Below the pieces are notes generated by a model that was given only the letters and a program-made list of their open reading frames with translations, was not told the DNA's origin and searched no databases. The position numbers and the translations under genes are program-made. DNA of 64,000 bases, taken from the NCBI GenBank assembly GCA_030220185.1, contig JASPKZ010007533.1, positions 109,798-173,797 of the forward strand. The letters run 5' to 3'. Each line of letters begins with the position of its first letter. The stretch's first letter is position 1. Shown here piece by piece: positions 52,395 through 63,318 of the stretch. The DNA comes from Diploptera punctata (Eukaryota > Arthropoda > Insecta > Blattodea > Blaberidae).

Positions 52395-53585
52395 ACCATT
52401 TATTTGAGAAACTATTGAAAATGACCCCCGTCCGCAGTAAGACATGCCCCACATCGTTTAAATAAATAATCTGCCACTTTCTGCAATTCCGCTTCCGTAA
52501 TACACTGCATTGCACGTGTAATTTAGACCTTAAGTTCTTCTAAAGTATGAGGATTATTTCGGTAAACTTTTCCCTTTAGGTATCCCCAAAGATAATAATT
52601 ATAGTTAGTCAGGTCCGCTGACCTAGGGGGTCATAAGCCTGTACTAATTATCTGTCATCGAAAACTTAGAATTATTAGCGGTATGCGCTGTGGCAACATC
52701 CTGTTGAAAATAACTATAATTATTTTCCTCCTGTGTCAGTTTATTAAGAAATGGACGCAATATTGTTATCCCATAAACAGCTGCGCTTACAATGTTGTAA
52801 ATAAATATAGGCCCAACTGTCCGCCGTGCGCTTACCGCATACCAAACCCCTATTTAATGGGATCCAAAGGCACTTCCTGTATAATATACGGGTACTCAGC
52901 ACTCCACATTCGCACATTTTGACAATTTACATGTCCCGAAAGATGGAACCATGTCTCGTCAAACATAAATATTAGCTGTGGATCTAAAATTCCATTATAC
53001 ACACTTCCAAGAAACCAATTACAGAACCTTATTCTTGCGGCGAAACCTGTCTGAGTTCCTGCACCAACTTTTCTTTATAAGGTTGAAATTTCAGCAGTCT
53101 GGTCGCTTTGTAGGCTGACTCCTTGGAGATGTTAGTTTCCTGCGCCAAAAGTTTTTGTGATTTTCTTAGACTTACTTCTGATCGCGCCCGAATATCCAGA
53201 ACTTTCTCTACTGTTAAAAAGTGCATTTAACGTTTATTCGGTATGTCAAAAATTGAACCTGTTGTATGCCACTTCTTCATCAACTTCGAAAGGCACGATT
53301 TTGTAGGAATCGTATAGTCAGGATATTTTTTCGAGAAAATCTCCAAACGCGCCTTCTATGGTATTCCATCAAATAAACTCGCTGTTGAACCGTATACTTC
53401 ATTTTCGATTACTTTCTTATGTAACACACAACAACCGGCATGCGTCCCACTACAACACACTGAAACAACTAATCACTTGCATGTTGTGTACAACTTGTCT
53501 CCCACGCTGCGATCATACTGCTCACAGCGGCGTCGGCAGAATGATGCGAGGTTTCCTCTTAAAGTGGATCCCCTGTATAACCTAG
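52395..53585 (-). pseudogene. Mariner-type DDE transposase gene, broken
   Basis: Reads from about 53400 down: VYLMEYHRRRVWRFS, YTIPTKSCLSKLMKKWHTTG (helix-turn-helix part), SLRKSQKLLAQETNISKESA, YKATRLLKFQPYKEKLVQEL, then LIFMFDETWFHLSGHVNCQN (first catalytic Asp), NYSYFQQDVATAHTANNS (second Asp; the usual GATAH has Val for Gly) and NYNYYLWGYLKGKVYRNNPH (third position, Asn in place of Asp), ending ADGGHFQ near 52425. The order and spacing match an insect IS630-Tc1-mariner transposase of about 350 residues. At least five stops or shifts. The right end GGTTATACAGGGGATCCACT-type terminus has no clear partner at the left, so the left terminus may be lost. Confidence 0.85.
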
Positions 53586-53799
53586 GTAATTATGACACAA
53601 GTGAATGTTTAGATAGGTTTGAGGAGTGTTGATAATGGACATTATACACTCGTTAACACAGCGTTTAATGCCGTTCTAATCTCAACTCTACTAGTTATTA
53701 ATTTATATTAGAAAATTATATCATTTTCCCTTATTCTGTGACTTGGGACGTTAACGTTTGAATAAGTCTATTGCTTAACTTTTGCCAAGGTGACATTTA
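53586..53799. other. No gene recognised
   Basis: Short AT-rich interval. Confidence 0.5.
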
Positions 53800-54078
53800 T
53801 TTCCTTCAAAATTATTAATGATATGGGTGAGATTATGAATTTGAATACACCAGAAATGATAGAACAAGCAAATGTAGAGGAAATATCATTTATTCTTAAA
53901 ACTTCCAGATTTTTTTTAGGATGTAAATACGAAAAATATTGTGAGAATCTTATGACAAAAAAATTGAAAAAAAAATGCTGAGGTTGAAAATCTGGAAGAG
54001 TTGCGAGAGGCTATGTGGAAAAACCACAATATAAATATTCTACATTTCCTGGCAAGTAACTTATATAAAACTGTTTAG
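53800..54078 (+). pseudogene. Protein-like frame with one homopolymer frameshift
   Basis: 53820-53970 reads MGEIMNLNTPEMIEQANVEE, ISFILKTSRFFLGCKYEKYC, ENLMTKKLKKK. The frame then stops at TGC TGA, but one base of slippage in the run GAAAAAAAAATG (about 53966-53976) continues as NAEVENLEELREAMWKNHN, INILHFLASNLYKTV-stop at 54078. The continuous helical, charged composition across the shift is protein-like and unlike local AT noise. TAG|GTATGT at the end resembles a splice donor. I do not recognise the family. It could be an exon with an assembly error, a pseudogene, or chance. Confidence 0.35.
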
Positions 54079-54231
54079 GTATGTGTAACGACTTCATTGT
54101 TTTCTTAGCAACGATTTAGGCACTCGTATCATAATTAGACATATATACGTGATTTTGGATGTGAAAACCAAATCTAACAGTACTACAATTGTATGAGGAG
54201 AAGAGTCCCTGTAATGTTATTTAATTATAGT
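54079..54231. other. No gene recognised
   Basis: AT-rich spacer before the microsatellite. Confidence 0.5.
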
Positions 54232-54232
54232 A

Positions 54233-54290
<58 letters not shown>

Positions 54291-54291
54291 T
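54232..54291. repeat. (AAT)n microsatellite
   Basis: About 20 AAT units. 54292-54767 shows no gene. Confidence 0.97.
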
Positions 54292-54767
54292 AATGCCTGG
54301 ATTACATTGTACTTATATATTTTTCTGTACCCAAATTATTAAGAATTTTTTACATACTGTATTTCTCATTTTTCCAAACATCAGTTTGATTTGTAATTGA
54401 ATATTTTTGCAACTCTTACTATCAATTTACGTTAAAAGCAAACACACTGATTGAGATCCACAGATATTGGTAACCAAACCAAAACAATTTTATTATTTTT
54501 ATAAAAATATAATTCATCTTCAGTTACTTATATATTTACAAGTGCACGTCAAGGTTTTCTGGATATTACGTTCCAAGCATTATTATGAATGTACATTGTC
54601 ATTACATTATTTTAAAGTTAAGTGTTTCATTTTGTACCTGAACACAGAAAACTTAATATGAAATAAAACAGAAAGCTTTTAACAGTGTTCTTATGCATAT
54701 TTTCCAATACGTATATAATTATATAACTAAGACTAAAATGTCACGTTCCTTAGGCCTAGAAGGCCTT

Positions 54768-55075
54768 TGCCATACCAATCGGCTGCAGGCATCAAATCCA
54801 CATGTGCTAATCCCATAGGTAGACGATTATCCAGTCAGTATAGGGGTGACTTAGGTCAGCATGTCGGGTCATCACCTGTTGTTGTAGCTGGATTTCTCTA
54901 CCTGGAGTCGCTACTTATTGTAGCTACCTAAATTCCTCACGATGCTGGGTGGGCACGAGTCCCATACAAGCCGAAATTCCATGAGAAAATATCTATCCCC
55001 ATAGAGATTCGAACAAGCGCAAGTCCGCAGCTTTGCGTCAAGCAAATTGCTTTAACCACTCGGCTACGACGCAGG
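54768..55075 (-). mobile_element. SINE D copy
   Basis: CCATACCAATCGGCTGCAGG, ATCCACATGTGCTAATCCCA, TAGGGGTGACTTAGGTCAGC, GGAGTCGCTACTTATTGTAG, ATAGAGATTCGAACAAGCGC, TTTAACCACTCGGCTACGAC. The tRNA-like head is at the right: GTAGCCGAGTGGTTAAAGC on the minus strand, B-box TGTTCGAATCTC. Better head than the 10.45 kb copy. Confidence 0.9.
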
Positions 55076-55089
55076 ACAATATAATTATA

Positions 55090-55640
55090 CAGGGCTATTC
55101 AGAAGCAAGGAACAGATTTCAATGATTTATTTCTTCTATGTTACGAAAAATATAAACACAATTCCAACGTTCCTGGAAAGAAAAAAGTTCAAATTTCACA
55201 ATTTCATGCATTGAATATGAGCACCATGTGTTAAAATGTCAAAACAGCAGCTTATTTCTTGTCACATCGAATCAGCTGGTCCCTAGATATCGCAGTCACA
55301 GCTTGAACAATCCTTTGTCGCAGATTTTCAAGAGTGTCAGGCATAGGGGGATAAAAACACGGTCTTTTACAAATTCCGCTGATAAAAATCACACGGGGTT
55401 AGGTCTGGTGACCTGGAAGGCCACCGACGATGAAGTTGATTTTCTAATCCACCTCTTCAAATTCAACGTCCTATGTGTCGCCATTTTGATACAACAATCA
55501 ACATAACAAGCCACAGTGCCAATGTGGCCGTGATCGGAACTTCAAACTTTATTCTTTACAGGAACGTTGGAATTGTGTTTCTATTTTTTGTAGTTTGGAA
55601 GAAATAAATGTTTTAAGTCTGTTCCCTCTTTCTGATTATC
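55090..55640 (-). mobile_element. Mariner-type deletion derivative, copy 2
   Basis: Begins CAGGGCTATTCAGAAGCAAG after TA (55088-55089) and carries the same terminal arms as 20972-21490; the right end (GTTCCCTCTTTCTGATTATC) is decayed. The transposase C-terminus lies on the minus strand about 55200-55400 (TGATTTTTATCAGCGGAATT, CCCTATGCCTGACACTCTTG on that strand). Inverted relative to copy 1. Confidence 0.85.
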
Positions 55641-55649
55641 AATATATGA

Positions 55650-55670
55650 TAATATATATATATATATATT
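55650..55670. repeat. (AT)n microsatellite
   Basis: About ten AT units; 55671-55887 is otherwise featureless. Confidence 0.85.
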
Positions 55671-55887
55671 AACATATACTGAGTTGTTAGTAAATATTCA
55701 AACATCGAATGAATTAATTATTCCTACATCTACATGTCCGATCGATTATACATATTCTTTGGATTATCATTTTGAATGTATTTTGGTGTTCTATACCAAT
55801 ATAATTAATTAGAACTAATGAATGTTTCAAAGGTAACCTAGGGTGCATACCTGAATTCTTAAAATAAACCCAGATACTGTCGCCAAT

Positions 55888-57670
55888 CATCCATCAGCAT
55901 TCGTTCAGCGACATACACACCGCTGCACCTCACTCTATCACGGCCACTGCATCTACAGCCTCCACCACAGTAGCTGCTCATTCCACGGCTAATGCCTCCA
56001 TATCAGCTGCTGCAACTTCAGCTGCAATTGTAGTCGTCGCTGCCAACCGTGCAGCTCAAACAACCACTCCAACAGTCACACCCGCCTCTATCGACGCACC
56101 TAGCATCACTGCTACTCTCACCAATCATCCCTCACCATTCATTCAGTCTACATGTACACAGCTGCAACTCACTCTATCACGGCCACTGCATCTACAGCCT
56201 CCATCACAGTAGCTGCTCATTCCACGGCTAATGCCTCCATATCAGCTGCTGCAACTTCAGCTGCAACTGTAGTCGCCGCTGCCAACAGTGCAATTCAAAC
56301 AATCACTCCAACAGTCACACCCGCCTCTATCGACGCACCTAGCATCACTATTACTCTCCCCAATCACTCGTCACGATTTATTCAGTCTACATGTACACAG
56401 CTGCAACTCACTCTATCACGGCCACTACGTCTACAGCCTCCATCACAGTAGCTGCTCATTCCACGGCTAATGCCACCATATCAGCTGCTGCAAATTCAGC
56501 TGCAACTGTAGTCGTCGCTGCCAACAGTGCAGCTCAAACAATCACTCCAACAGTCACACACGCCTCTATCGACGCACCTAGCATCACTATTACTCTCCCC
56601 AATCATCCGTCACCATTTATTCAGTCTACATGTACAGTCTACAGCTGCAACTCACTCTATCACGGCCACTGCGTCTACAGCCTCCACAATCATCCGTCAC
56701 CATGTATTCAGTCTACATGTACACAGCTGCAACTCACTCTATTACGGCCACTGCGTCTACAGCCTCCATCACAGTAGCTGCTCTTTCCACGGCTAATGCC
56801 TCCATATCAGCTGCTGCAACTTCAGCTGCAACTGTAGTCGCCGCTGCCAACAGTGCAACTCAAACAATCACTCCAACAGTCACACCCGCCTCTATCGACG
56901 CACCTAGCATCACTATTACTCTCCCCAATCACCCGTCACCATTTATTCAGTCTACATGTACACAGCTGCAACTCACTCTATCACGGCCACTACATCTACA
57001 GCCTCCATCACAGTAGCTGCTCATTCCACGGCTAATGCCACCATATCAGCTGCTGCAAATTCAGCTGCAACTGTAGTCGCCGCTGCCAACAGTGCAGCTC
57101 AAACAATCATTCCAACAGTCACACACGCCTCTATCGACGCACCTAGCATCACTATTACTCTCCCCAATCATCCGTCACCATTTATTCAGTTTACACGTAC
57201 ACAGCTGCAACCAACTCTATCACGGCCACTGCGTCTACAGCCTCCATCACAGTAGCTGCTCATTCCACGGCTAATGCCAACATATCAGCTGCTGCAGACT
57301 TCAGCTGCAACTACAGTCGCCGCTGCCAACAGTGCAACTCTAACAACCACTTCAACAGTCACACCCGCCTCTGTCAACACATCAACGCACCTAGTATCAC
57401 TGCTACTCTCACCGATCATCCGTCACCATTTATTCAGTTTACATGTACACAGCTGCACGTCACACTATCACGGCCACTGCATCTTCAGCCTCCGTCACAG
57501 TAGTTACGCTGCCTCCTGTGACTTCCGCTTCATCTGTAGTTGCCGCTGCTATCAGTGCCGCTCCAAGATCCACTCCACTTGCATTCGCCTCCATCTACGC
57601 ACCTACCGTCACTACTTATGAAGTCATTCCTGAAATGAAATATCAGTTCCTACCAGATTTAGATACATAA
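55888..57670 (+). repeat. 239-base tandem repeat encoding Ala/Thr/Ser-rich peptide
   Basis: TATCACGG anchors at 55936, 56175, 56414, 56658, 56740 (TATTACGG), 56979, 57218 and 57466: intervals 239, 239, 244, 82, 239, 239, 248. In one frame each unit reads AATHSITATASTASITVAAH, STANASISAAATSAATVVAA, ANSAxQTITPTVTPASIDAP, SITITLPNH, a mucin- or silk-like low-complexity peptide. Because 239 is not a multiple of three, the frame is lost at every unit border (stop after QLTLSRPLRLQPPSQ). The last unit diverges and ends TTYEVIPEMKYQFLPDLDT-stop at 57670, which looks like a genuine C-terminus. Each border has TTTATTCAG, acceptor-like, but no matching splice donors. GC content is clearly above the flanks. 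Confidence 0.85.
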
Positions 57671-58419
57671 GATCCAAAAGCATAAGAACATCCGTGGGTT
57701 CTCTTTCTGTTTCATATGCGTCACTTAAGGACGTGGCAGTATTTTTTCTAAATAGAAGAAATTCATTAGGTTTCATCACAGTAATATGCAGGAATCTTAA
57801 TGTGCTTACAATCCTCTAAGTCGTGTTTTACAAGCTCTGATTTTTTACAGGATATAATATTTACACAGAAGTCAATTGTAATAAGAAAGAGTAATGTACA
57901 TTCATTCATTCATTCGTTCATTAATAATATTTTTGGCGTATTTTCTAATTCTTAATATGTTACAGAACGTATCTTTAACTTCCAATCTAAAAATGGCAAA
58001 ATAAACGAGTACTTTCAGTCCAAAGAAGACGTACCTATTCATACACCATTCGTTACATTATGTTGATTTTTTTCCCTGCTAGAATAGACTGATGCCAGAT
58101 CAAGAAAGTACGTCGTACTACGGTACACAGGATATGAATCTGCGAGCGAAGCTTGCAAGCATTACGACATGTCTGTGAAATTATTTCCTATAATTTGTAA
58201 CATTCCTGAGGTACTTAAAACAGCATCTTGTAGGCCTATAAGAAATGTTGTAACGATTTATTTTAACACTTTTTTGGTTGAATGTTAATGTTAAATCTGT
58301 GATATTAAGAATTATGTATTTTATGTATATATTGTATAATATATATGATTCCTAACTATAGCATTTCTTTAAATAATATTTTCCTATAGGTCGTTATAGC
58401 ACTCAGAAATGTTAAACTA
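57671..58419. other. AT-rich; possible 3' UTR of the minus-strand exon
   Basis: 58255-58262 reads TTTATT, i.e. AATAAA on the minus strand, about 160 bases downstream of the stop at 58420. Otherwise nothing recognised. Confidence 0.45.
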
Positions 58420-58623
58420 CTAATATTTAAAGTACTTTAACAGGTGAATAGGTAGTGCTTCAATTAAGTTATTTTTCGTTTTCCGATTAAGGTTCTCTCC
58501 CAATATACGAAGATGTCTTAATTCCTTCTCGAGTGTTCTCCTCCCGTTTATTACCAGAGATTCAGGATGTCTTGTATCTTTGATTTTTCTTCCCGCTGTC
58601 TTCAATAATGTTTTCAGTAAACC
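58420..58623 (-). CDS. Candidate terminal exon of an unknown gene
   Basis: On the minus strand, TTTGTGCATTGTACTGTTCTAG (intron end, pyrimidine-rich, AG at 58625-58624) is followed by an open frame GLLKTLLKTAGRKIKDTRHP, ESLVINGRRTLEKELRHLRI, LGENLNRKTKNNLIEALPIH, LLKYFKY-stop. The frame opens exactly at the acceptor (an in-frame TAG lies just upstream), and an AATAAA lies about 160 bases after the stop. The peptide is basic and helical with no transposon landmark, and I do not recognise it. It may be the last exon of a minus-strand gene or chance in AT-rich DNA. Confidence 0.35.
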   Translation of the reverse strand, partial: GLLKTLLKTAGRKIKDTRHPESLVINGRRTLEKELRHLRILGENLNRKTKNNLIEALPIHLLKYFKY

Positions 58624-59249
58624 CTAGAACAGTACAATGCACAAATATACACTAATGTTTAAAAGAGTGGGGAAACATGAACAAGTCATCTGTGCTGTAA
58701 CTCCCACATTTACATAAAACATAATTTCAACTTAAATGATTATGTTCGATAATATTATTCTGTAGAAATGTACAGCTTTTAACTTGTTAAATTCAATGCA
58801 ATATAAACCAAATATGTTTGTTGTTATAGTTACCCTCATTTATAGCGATCTTCAAGTTTTTAACAAATAGCATTCTTAATATTCATTCTTATCACAATTG
58901 AGGTTATGTATTAAAATGTTTGTAAATAATATAATTTAATTATAATATAACTTAATAATATAATAGCTGTTTATCGGTTCAATGACCTTGTGTCTCGTTA
59001 AATTCAAGATCTTCTGTTTTGAAATATACATTTCCGATCAATTTTTTCCTATCTCAAAATACAGGTTTTACAATCCTTTACTGTCTGTTTAATGGTTAGA
59101 CACTCCCTGAGTGTGTGTAGGGTGTACAGTCTCTCTCAAACAAATAAACTACTAACTAAATCACTGCCTCTACCGTACCCAGATATTCGCGCTCATGCGG
59201 AATAAACTAACATTTTCAGTCATTCCTTATAAGAAATCCACTTCATGCA
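58624..59249. other. No gene recognised
   Basis: AT-rich; would be intron if the minus-strand exon is real. Confidence 0.5.
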
Positions 59250-59670
59250 AATAGTGCTGAATTTTATTCTCACACCACATTCTTGGCCTGCTAGTTTTCC
59301 CTCTGGTTTACTTAAAGTTTCAATGCCCCTGTTTCATTTCTCGTTCGTGCGACACATCCTGCGAATCGCAATCTACAAAACCTGATTGTTTTTTATTATA
59401 TCTGGTTTACTTTAAAAATCAAGAATATCGCTGTTATTAAATCTCTCTGATATTCACTCCTCTATTCGTACTGTTCTTTTTCCGTTTATCCAAATTTATC
59501 GTAAGATTTTAGTTTAAAACTCATAAGTGATATTTTATCCTCTCTTAAAGTAAAAGACTATGTTTCGCATACAAATAGCAAAACTGGAAGAATACATACT
59601 TTCCGTCGTCCTGCAGAATAAGTAACAGTTCATCGCCAAGACACTGAAGCTATGAAGTTAACATGTCGCT
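59250..59670 (-). pseudogene. LINE family W fragment, very old
   Basis: TCACACCACATTCTTGGCCT, TTTTCCCTCTGGTTTACTT, GTGCGACACATCCTGCGAAT, AAAGTAAAAGACTATGTTTC: reverse complement of the WAGHVAR, GKPEGK and WTLTLR coding stretches. Heavily mutated. Confidence 0.7.
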
Positions 59671-59718
59671 TGCTACATAAATCGCATTTTTTATGTTGTT
59701 CGCATTAATCAGAATTGA

Positions 59719-59719
<1 letters not shown>

Positions 59720-59764
<45 letters not shown>
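59720..59764. repeat. (AT)n microsatellite
   Basis: About 22 AT units. Confidence 0.96.
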
Positions 59765-59766
<2 letters not shown>

Positions 59767-60045
59767 CACTGGGTGTTTTCTCGTTTAGAATGTGTGCATT
59801 ATTTGCTCCTCTTAAAATTTCCATGTTTTCTAAGATGCTAATCTTACACAAAGACAGTAATAACAAAACAGTAGTGTCTTAGAAAACAAGGACGTTTAAG
59901 AGAAGCAAAGATATAAACATTCTAAACGCGAACACGCCCACAGATCTAAATCTATTATATAAATTATACGCCGATATCAGTATCAATTAGCATGCCGAAG
60001 ATGAAACATGTTTTCGAAAGGCCTTTATGAATTAATAATTTAACG
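59765..60045. mobile_element. Two inverted Penelope-like C-terminal fragments
   Basis: Minus strand 59850-59765 reads LENMEILRGANNAHILNEKT; plus strand 59875-60000 reads, with shifts, LENKD..RGAKDINILNANTP and TDLNLLYKLYADISIN, followed by GATGAAACATGTTTTCGAAA. The two arms (about 75 bases) are therefore an inverted repeat made from the same Penelope-like segment. Confidence 0.6.
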
Positions 60046-60205
60046 AAGTTTTCTAATAAAAAAAATTATAATTGAGGAATACGGATAAAAAAGTTATTAT
60101 AATTACTATTTACAAACATTTTGAGTTTTAACAAATGGTCTTTTTTTAAGAATAAGATATCTTAAAAATTAACCGACCGAAGTTCCTCGTAAATATTAAA
60201 CATAC

Positions 60206-60394
60206 TCAGGACAAGAAAGGGTCAAATAACAGCTTAGTGTGAGCTTTGTAATTATCCTTCTGCCTCCTGGAGCTAGAAATTTGACTTGTTTTCTTGTCAA
60301 GAGATTGAGACATTTCATTTACATATGGAAGAAGGATATTTATTTTCCCTTTGGATGTACAGCTGAATAAAATTCGGGTGCAGCATAAGTCAGA
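60206..60394 (-). other. Open frame behind an acceptor-like site, unassigned
   Basis: On the minus strand, ATATTTGCATTTTCAG is followed by LSDLCCTRILFSCTSKGKIN, ILLPYVNEMSQSLDKKTSQI, SSSRRQKDNYKAHTKLLFDP, FLS-stop, then GAGTATGT. It lies on the same strand as the candidate exon at 58.4 kb, but the stop falls before the donor-like GTATGT, so the two do not join as read. No recognised family. Confidence 0.25.
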
Positions 60395-60449
60395 TAACTG
60401 AAAATGCAAATATATTAATTTCTGTAGCTTACAACATCTATACAAAAAG

Positions 60450-61115
60450 CGACTACCGAAATTGTTTCCTTGTTAGTCAATTACCTCAAGCAGTAATGTT
60501 TGAGATTATATTCCAACCCTAGTTTCAACCAATCTCGTTGTTTTTCCTTGCAACCATGTGCAATGGTTAACTGACTTATGTTGCGATGTGGAATTATTTT
60601 TGGCAACAAGCTTTCAACGCGTTTCAAACAATGAGTTATTGATATCTATTTTGTTATAGGATTGGAATTCCTAATTTAATTCTTATATTTTTTTCTTTGT
60701 ACTTTTATGCTTGACTGTAAACTTTTAATGGCGGGATTACGATCAACATTCACTGTCGTTGCGTTCCGTTGCGTTTGATGAGCAAGCTACAACTCGCCCC
60801 CCCTTCATGCAGGTTTACAGAACGCGAACATATTCTAATTTGAACTATATATTAGATAATAGTTAATACACATCATTCCATTTCCGTATCCAAAGAATAA
60901 TATTTGCGTTATATAACACTTTTAACGCGTCTGTCTTCAAATTAAAAGCTAACAAAAATAATTCAGTAATCAAAATAAATTCATACTAACCTTAGTTGTT
61001 TTTTTGTTAAGCGTTCGTTATTAGTAAGATCACATTTGGGTTAGGTTTCAATATCGCACATCTCTTTCAAATAGCATTTCAGTTTTTTCTTCACAGAATA
61101 AACATCAAACTTAAA

Positions 61116-61150
<35 letters not shown>

Positions 61151-61499
61151 CTCACACTAATGTTACATTAATCCATTCTGTGTAGCTTTGGATGTTAGGC
61201 CAAAATTCGGTTAGATTTTTATATTGCTTTAATTATAGATTAAACTTAAATAAAATTGCTGTCCCATCTGTAATAATAAACATGAATATTGATGGTAAAC
61301 AATGGGAATGACGTCACACTTTAACAATTGTAATTATTCTGTTTTCTGCCAAAATTTCTATATTTTCTTACCTAAAACCAAGTCATTTCGTTATTTTTCC
61401 ATGTGATAAGTAATTTACAATTCGTAGGAAATATTAAAATTGAATTATTATTTCCCGAATCTAAATAATAACAAATAATGCTTATAAAAACATTACTTT
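60450..61499. other. No gene recognised; (AT)n at 61128-61149
   Basis: AT-rich unique-looking DNA, short frames only. Confidence 0.55.
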
Positions 61500-61600
61500 C
61501 TCAACCTGGGTAATTAGCCAAATCGTTAAGGTTTGGTGATATAGATCTGAAGTCCAAGGTTCCAATCTCGCCGAAATCAATAGTGAGTAAAATGTTAATG
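61500..61600 (+). mobile_element. Possible tRNA-like SINE head
   Basis: TAGCCAAATCGTTAAGGTTT (A-box-like) and CAAGGTTCCAATCTCGCCG (B-box-like) 35 bases later. Single copy, so tentative. Confidence 0.4.
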
Positions 61601-62931
61601 GGGGATGTTCATAGGTGGGGGTAAAAATGCCAATTTTTGAAAATGTGATATTTGAAATCTTCAAGCTTTTCTTGGTAACTGTGAAAATTTATTTAGGTAT
61701 CTCATATAGAAGTGCCTCAAACATTAAGAAAATCATGCCTCATGCATTTAAAAACCACGCGGAAACGCCCCTATCATAGTTCCTAACATTGGATTAACTC
61801 CGTTTGTAATGTTTTAATTCCCATGAGTTCATCTTTGCATTCCTGCCTCCTAAATTGCAATCTCCATGTCTAACTGCAGTCTTCTGTTTATTAGTTTTCC
61901 AACTAGATACCAGATTTCACTTTTCATCAGTGTAACCAAACGTTTGTTTATGATAGTCGATTTTATTTTGAATAAAATCTGAGTTTTCATAATATTTAGT
62001 GGTCTTAATTAGAAAATTGGAATAGCACGTCCTATTTTCAAGAAAAGAAGTTTTAAGGAAATAATTGTACCAGAAACCAGTCACAATGTAATAATATTGA
62101 CCATATGAACGCTTAGAAATATTGAAGAGTTAGGAATAACAGGAAGGTTTGTTGTTCGCAAATCTCATACTTAGCTGTATCGACAAATCTAAATCGATTA
62201 ATAAGGAAGCTGCAAGACAGAGATGAAAAAAAAGTCAAGAAGGAACAACAGAGCTGTAAAGAAGAAAGATGACCAGGACTACCAGTATGGAGAGTTCTAG
62301 GTGTAACCAGCTCTCAGATACAGAATTAATATGTTTTGAACTTCAGTGGTCATTTTCTCGTATTGACATTTTTTCAAATAAAGGTACACAATATTCTAAA
62401 ACTATTGAAGCCAGTGAACCACATTTTTTTTTTCAGGGATGACTTCCAATATATTGAACTTCATTTTGATGAAAAACTGAAGTCATACTATGAAACATAA
62501 AAATGTTTATGGCACAATATATTACTTACTGTCAATATAATTTTGTACGATAGAGTAACAAGTTGTATATTTCAGAACCAAAATGACATATTTACTTCAT
62601 TTTACTTCAGTTTGATTTAACACAACCGCAGTGATGACCTGTCCCAAGTTACATTCTGATGGCTAAGTAGTTTTGGAGGAAAGTGTACCGTAATTGATAA
62701 CAGTATTTTTTCATTATGGAAGGAAATTATGTCTAAAAATAAACAATTATAACCGAATTAAGCCTATTTCATAATCTATATGTAAGCAAAATTTGTATTG
62801 TTTATCTGTAAAATTGTAGGCAATGGTGAATGTTTCGCTACAGACATCCCCTTATAAGTGTGTAGTGAAAGTGTTTGGCTTGCATAGAATTATATGGTAG
62901 AAGTAGAATTCAGGTAGATATGAAAAAGAAG
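61601..62931. other. No gene recognised
   Basis: AT-rich. 62190-62300 is purine-rich (GAAGAAAGATGACCAGGACT) and may be a decayed LINE C-terminus, not callable. Confidence 0.5.
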
Positions 62932-63240
62932 TCTACCGTTGTGGTCTCGAGGTAGCGTGCTGCCTTTCACGCAGCGAGCCCGGGTTCCGATTCCGGTCGG
63001 GCAAGGCTCCTGGTGAATTTTTTTTCGAATTTTTCCTCACCTGTAAGAGAAATGTGAGGAAGCGTAGTGACCAACAGTCCCCCAAAATAAGTAGCATCAG
63101 TATCATCCTTCATCGTGTGGAAGCAATGGAACTACCGCAACTATATTCCCTAGTAAAACTGCAAAGAAATCACATGAAAAGCTATGATTGCAGTGAAGAT
63201 CTGCCCTCGAGCACAATTACTAGGTTGTTGGATGGAATAG
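62932..63240 (+). mobile_element. SINE C copy, type-1 tail
   Basis: TGTGGTCTCGAGGTAGCGTG, GAGCCCGGGTTCCGATTCCG (B-box with an extra base), TTTTTCCTCACCTGTAAGAG, CATCGTGTGGAAGCAATGG, TGATTGCAGTGAAGATCTGC. Near full length. Confidence 0.9.
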
Positions 63241-63279
63241 AAATATAAGAACCAGAGAAAGGAAAACAGAAAGAGAAAG

Positions 63280-63318
63280 AAGAGAGAGAGAGAGAGAGAG
63301 AAGAAGAGAGAGAGAGAC
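63280..63318. repeat. (GA)n microsatellite
   Basis: Two runs of GA/AGAG with one AAGAAG interruption. Open frames crossing it on the minus strand (Ser/Leu repeats) are artefacts of the repeat. Confidence 0.95.

Noticed and set aside
60206..60424. Exon spliced to the 58.4 kb candidate exon
   Set aside because: The in-frame stop precedes the donor-like GTATGT, so the two cannot be joined as read; kept only as a low-confidence open frame.
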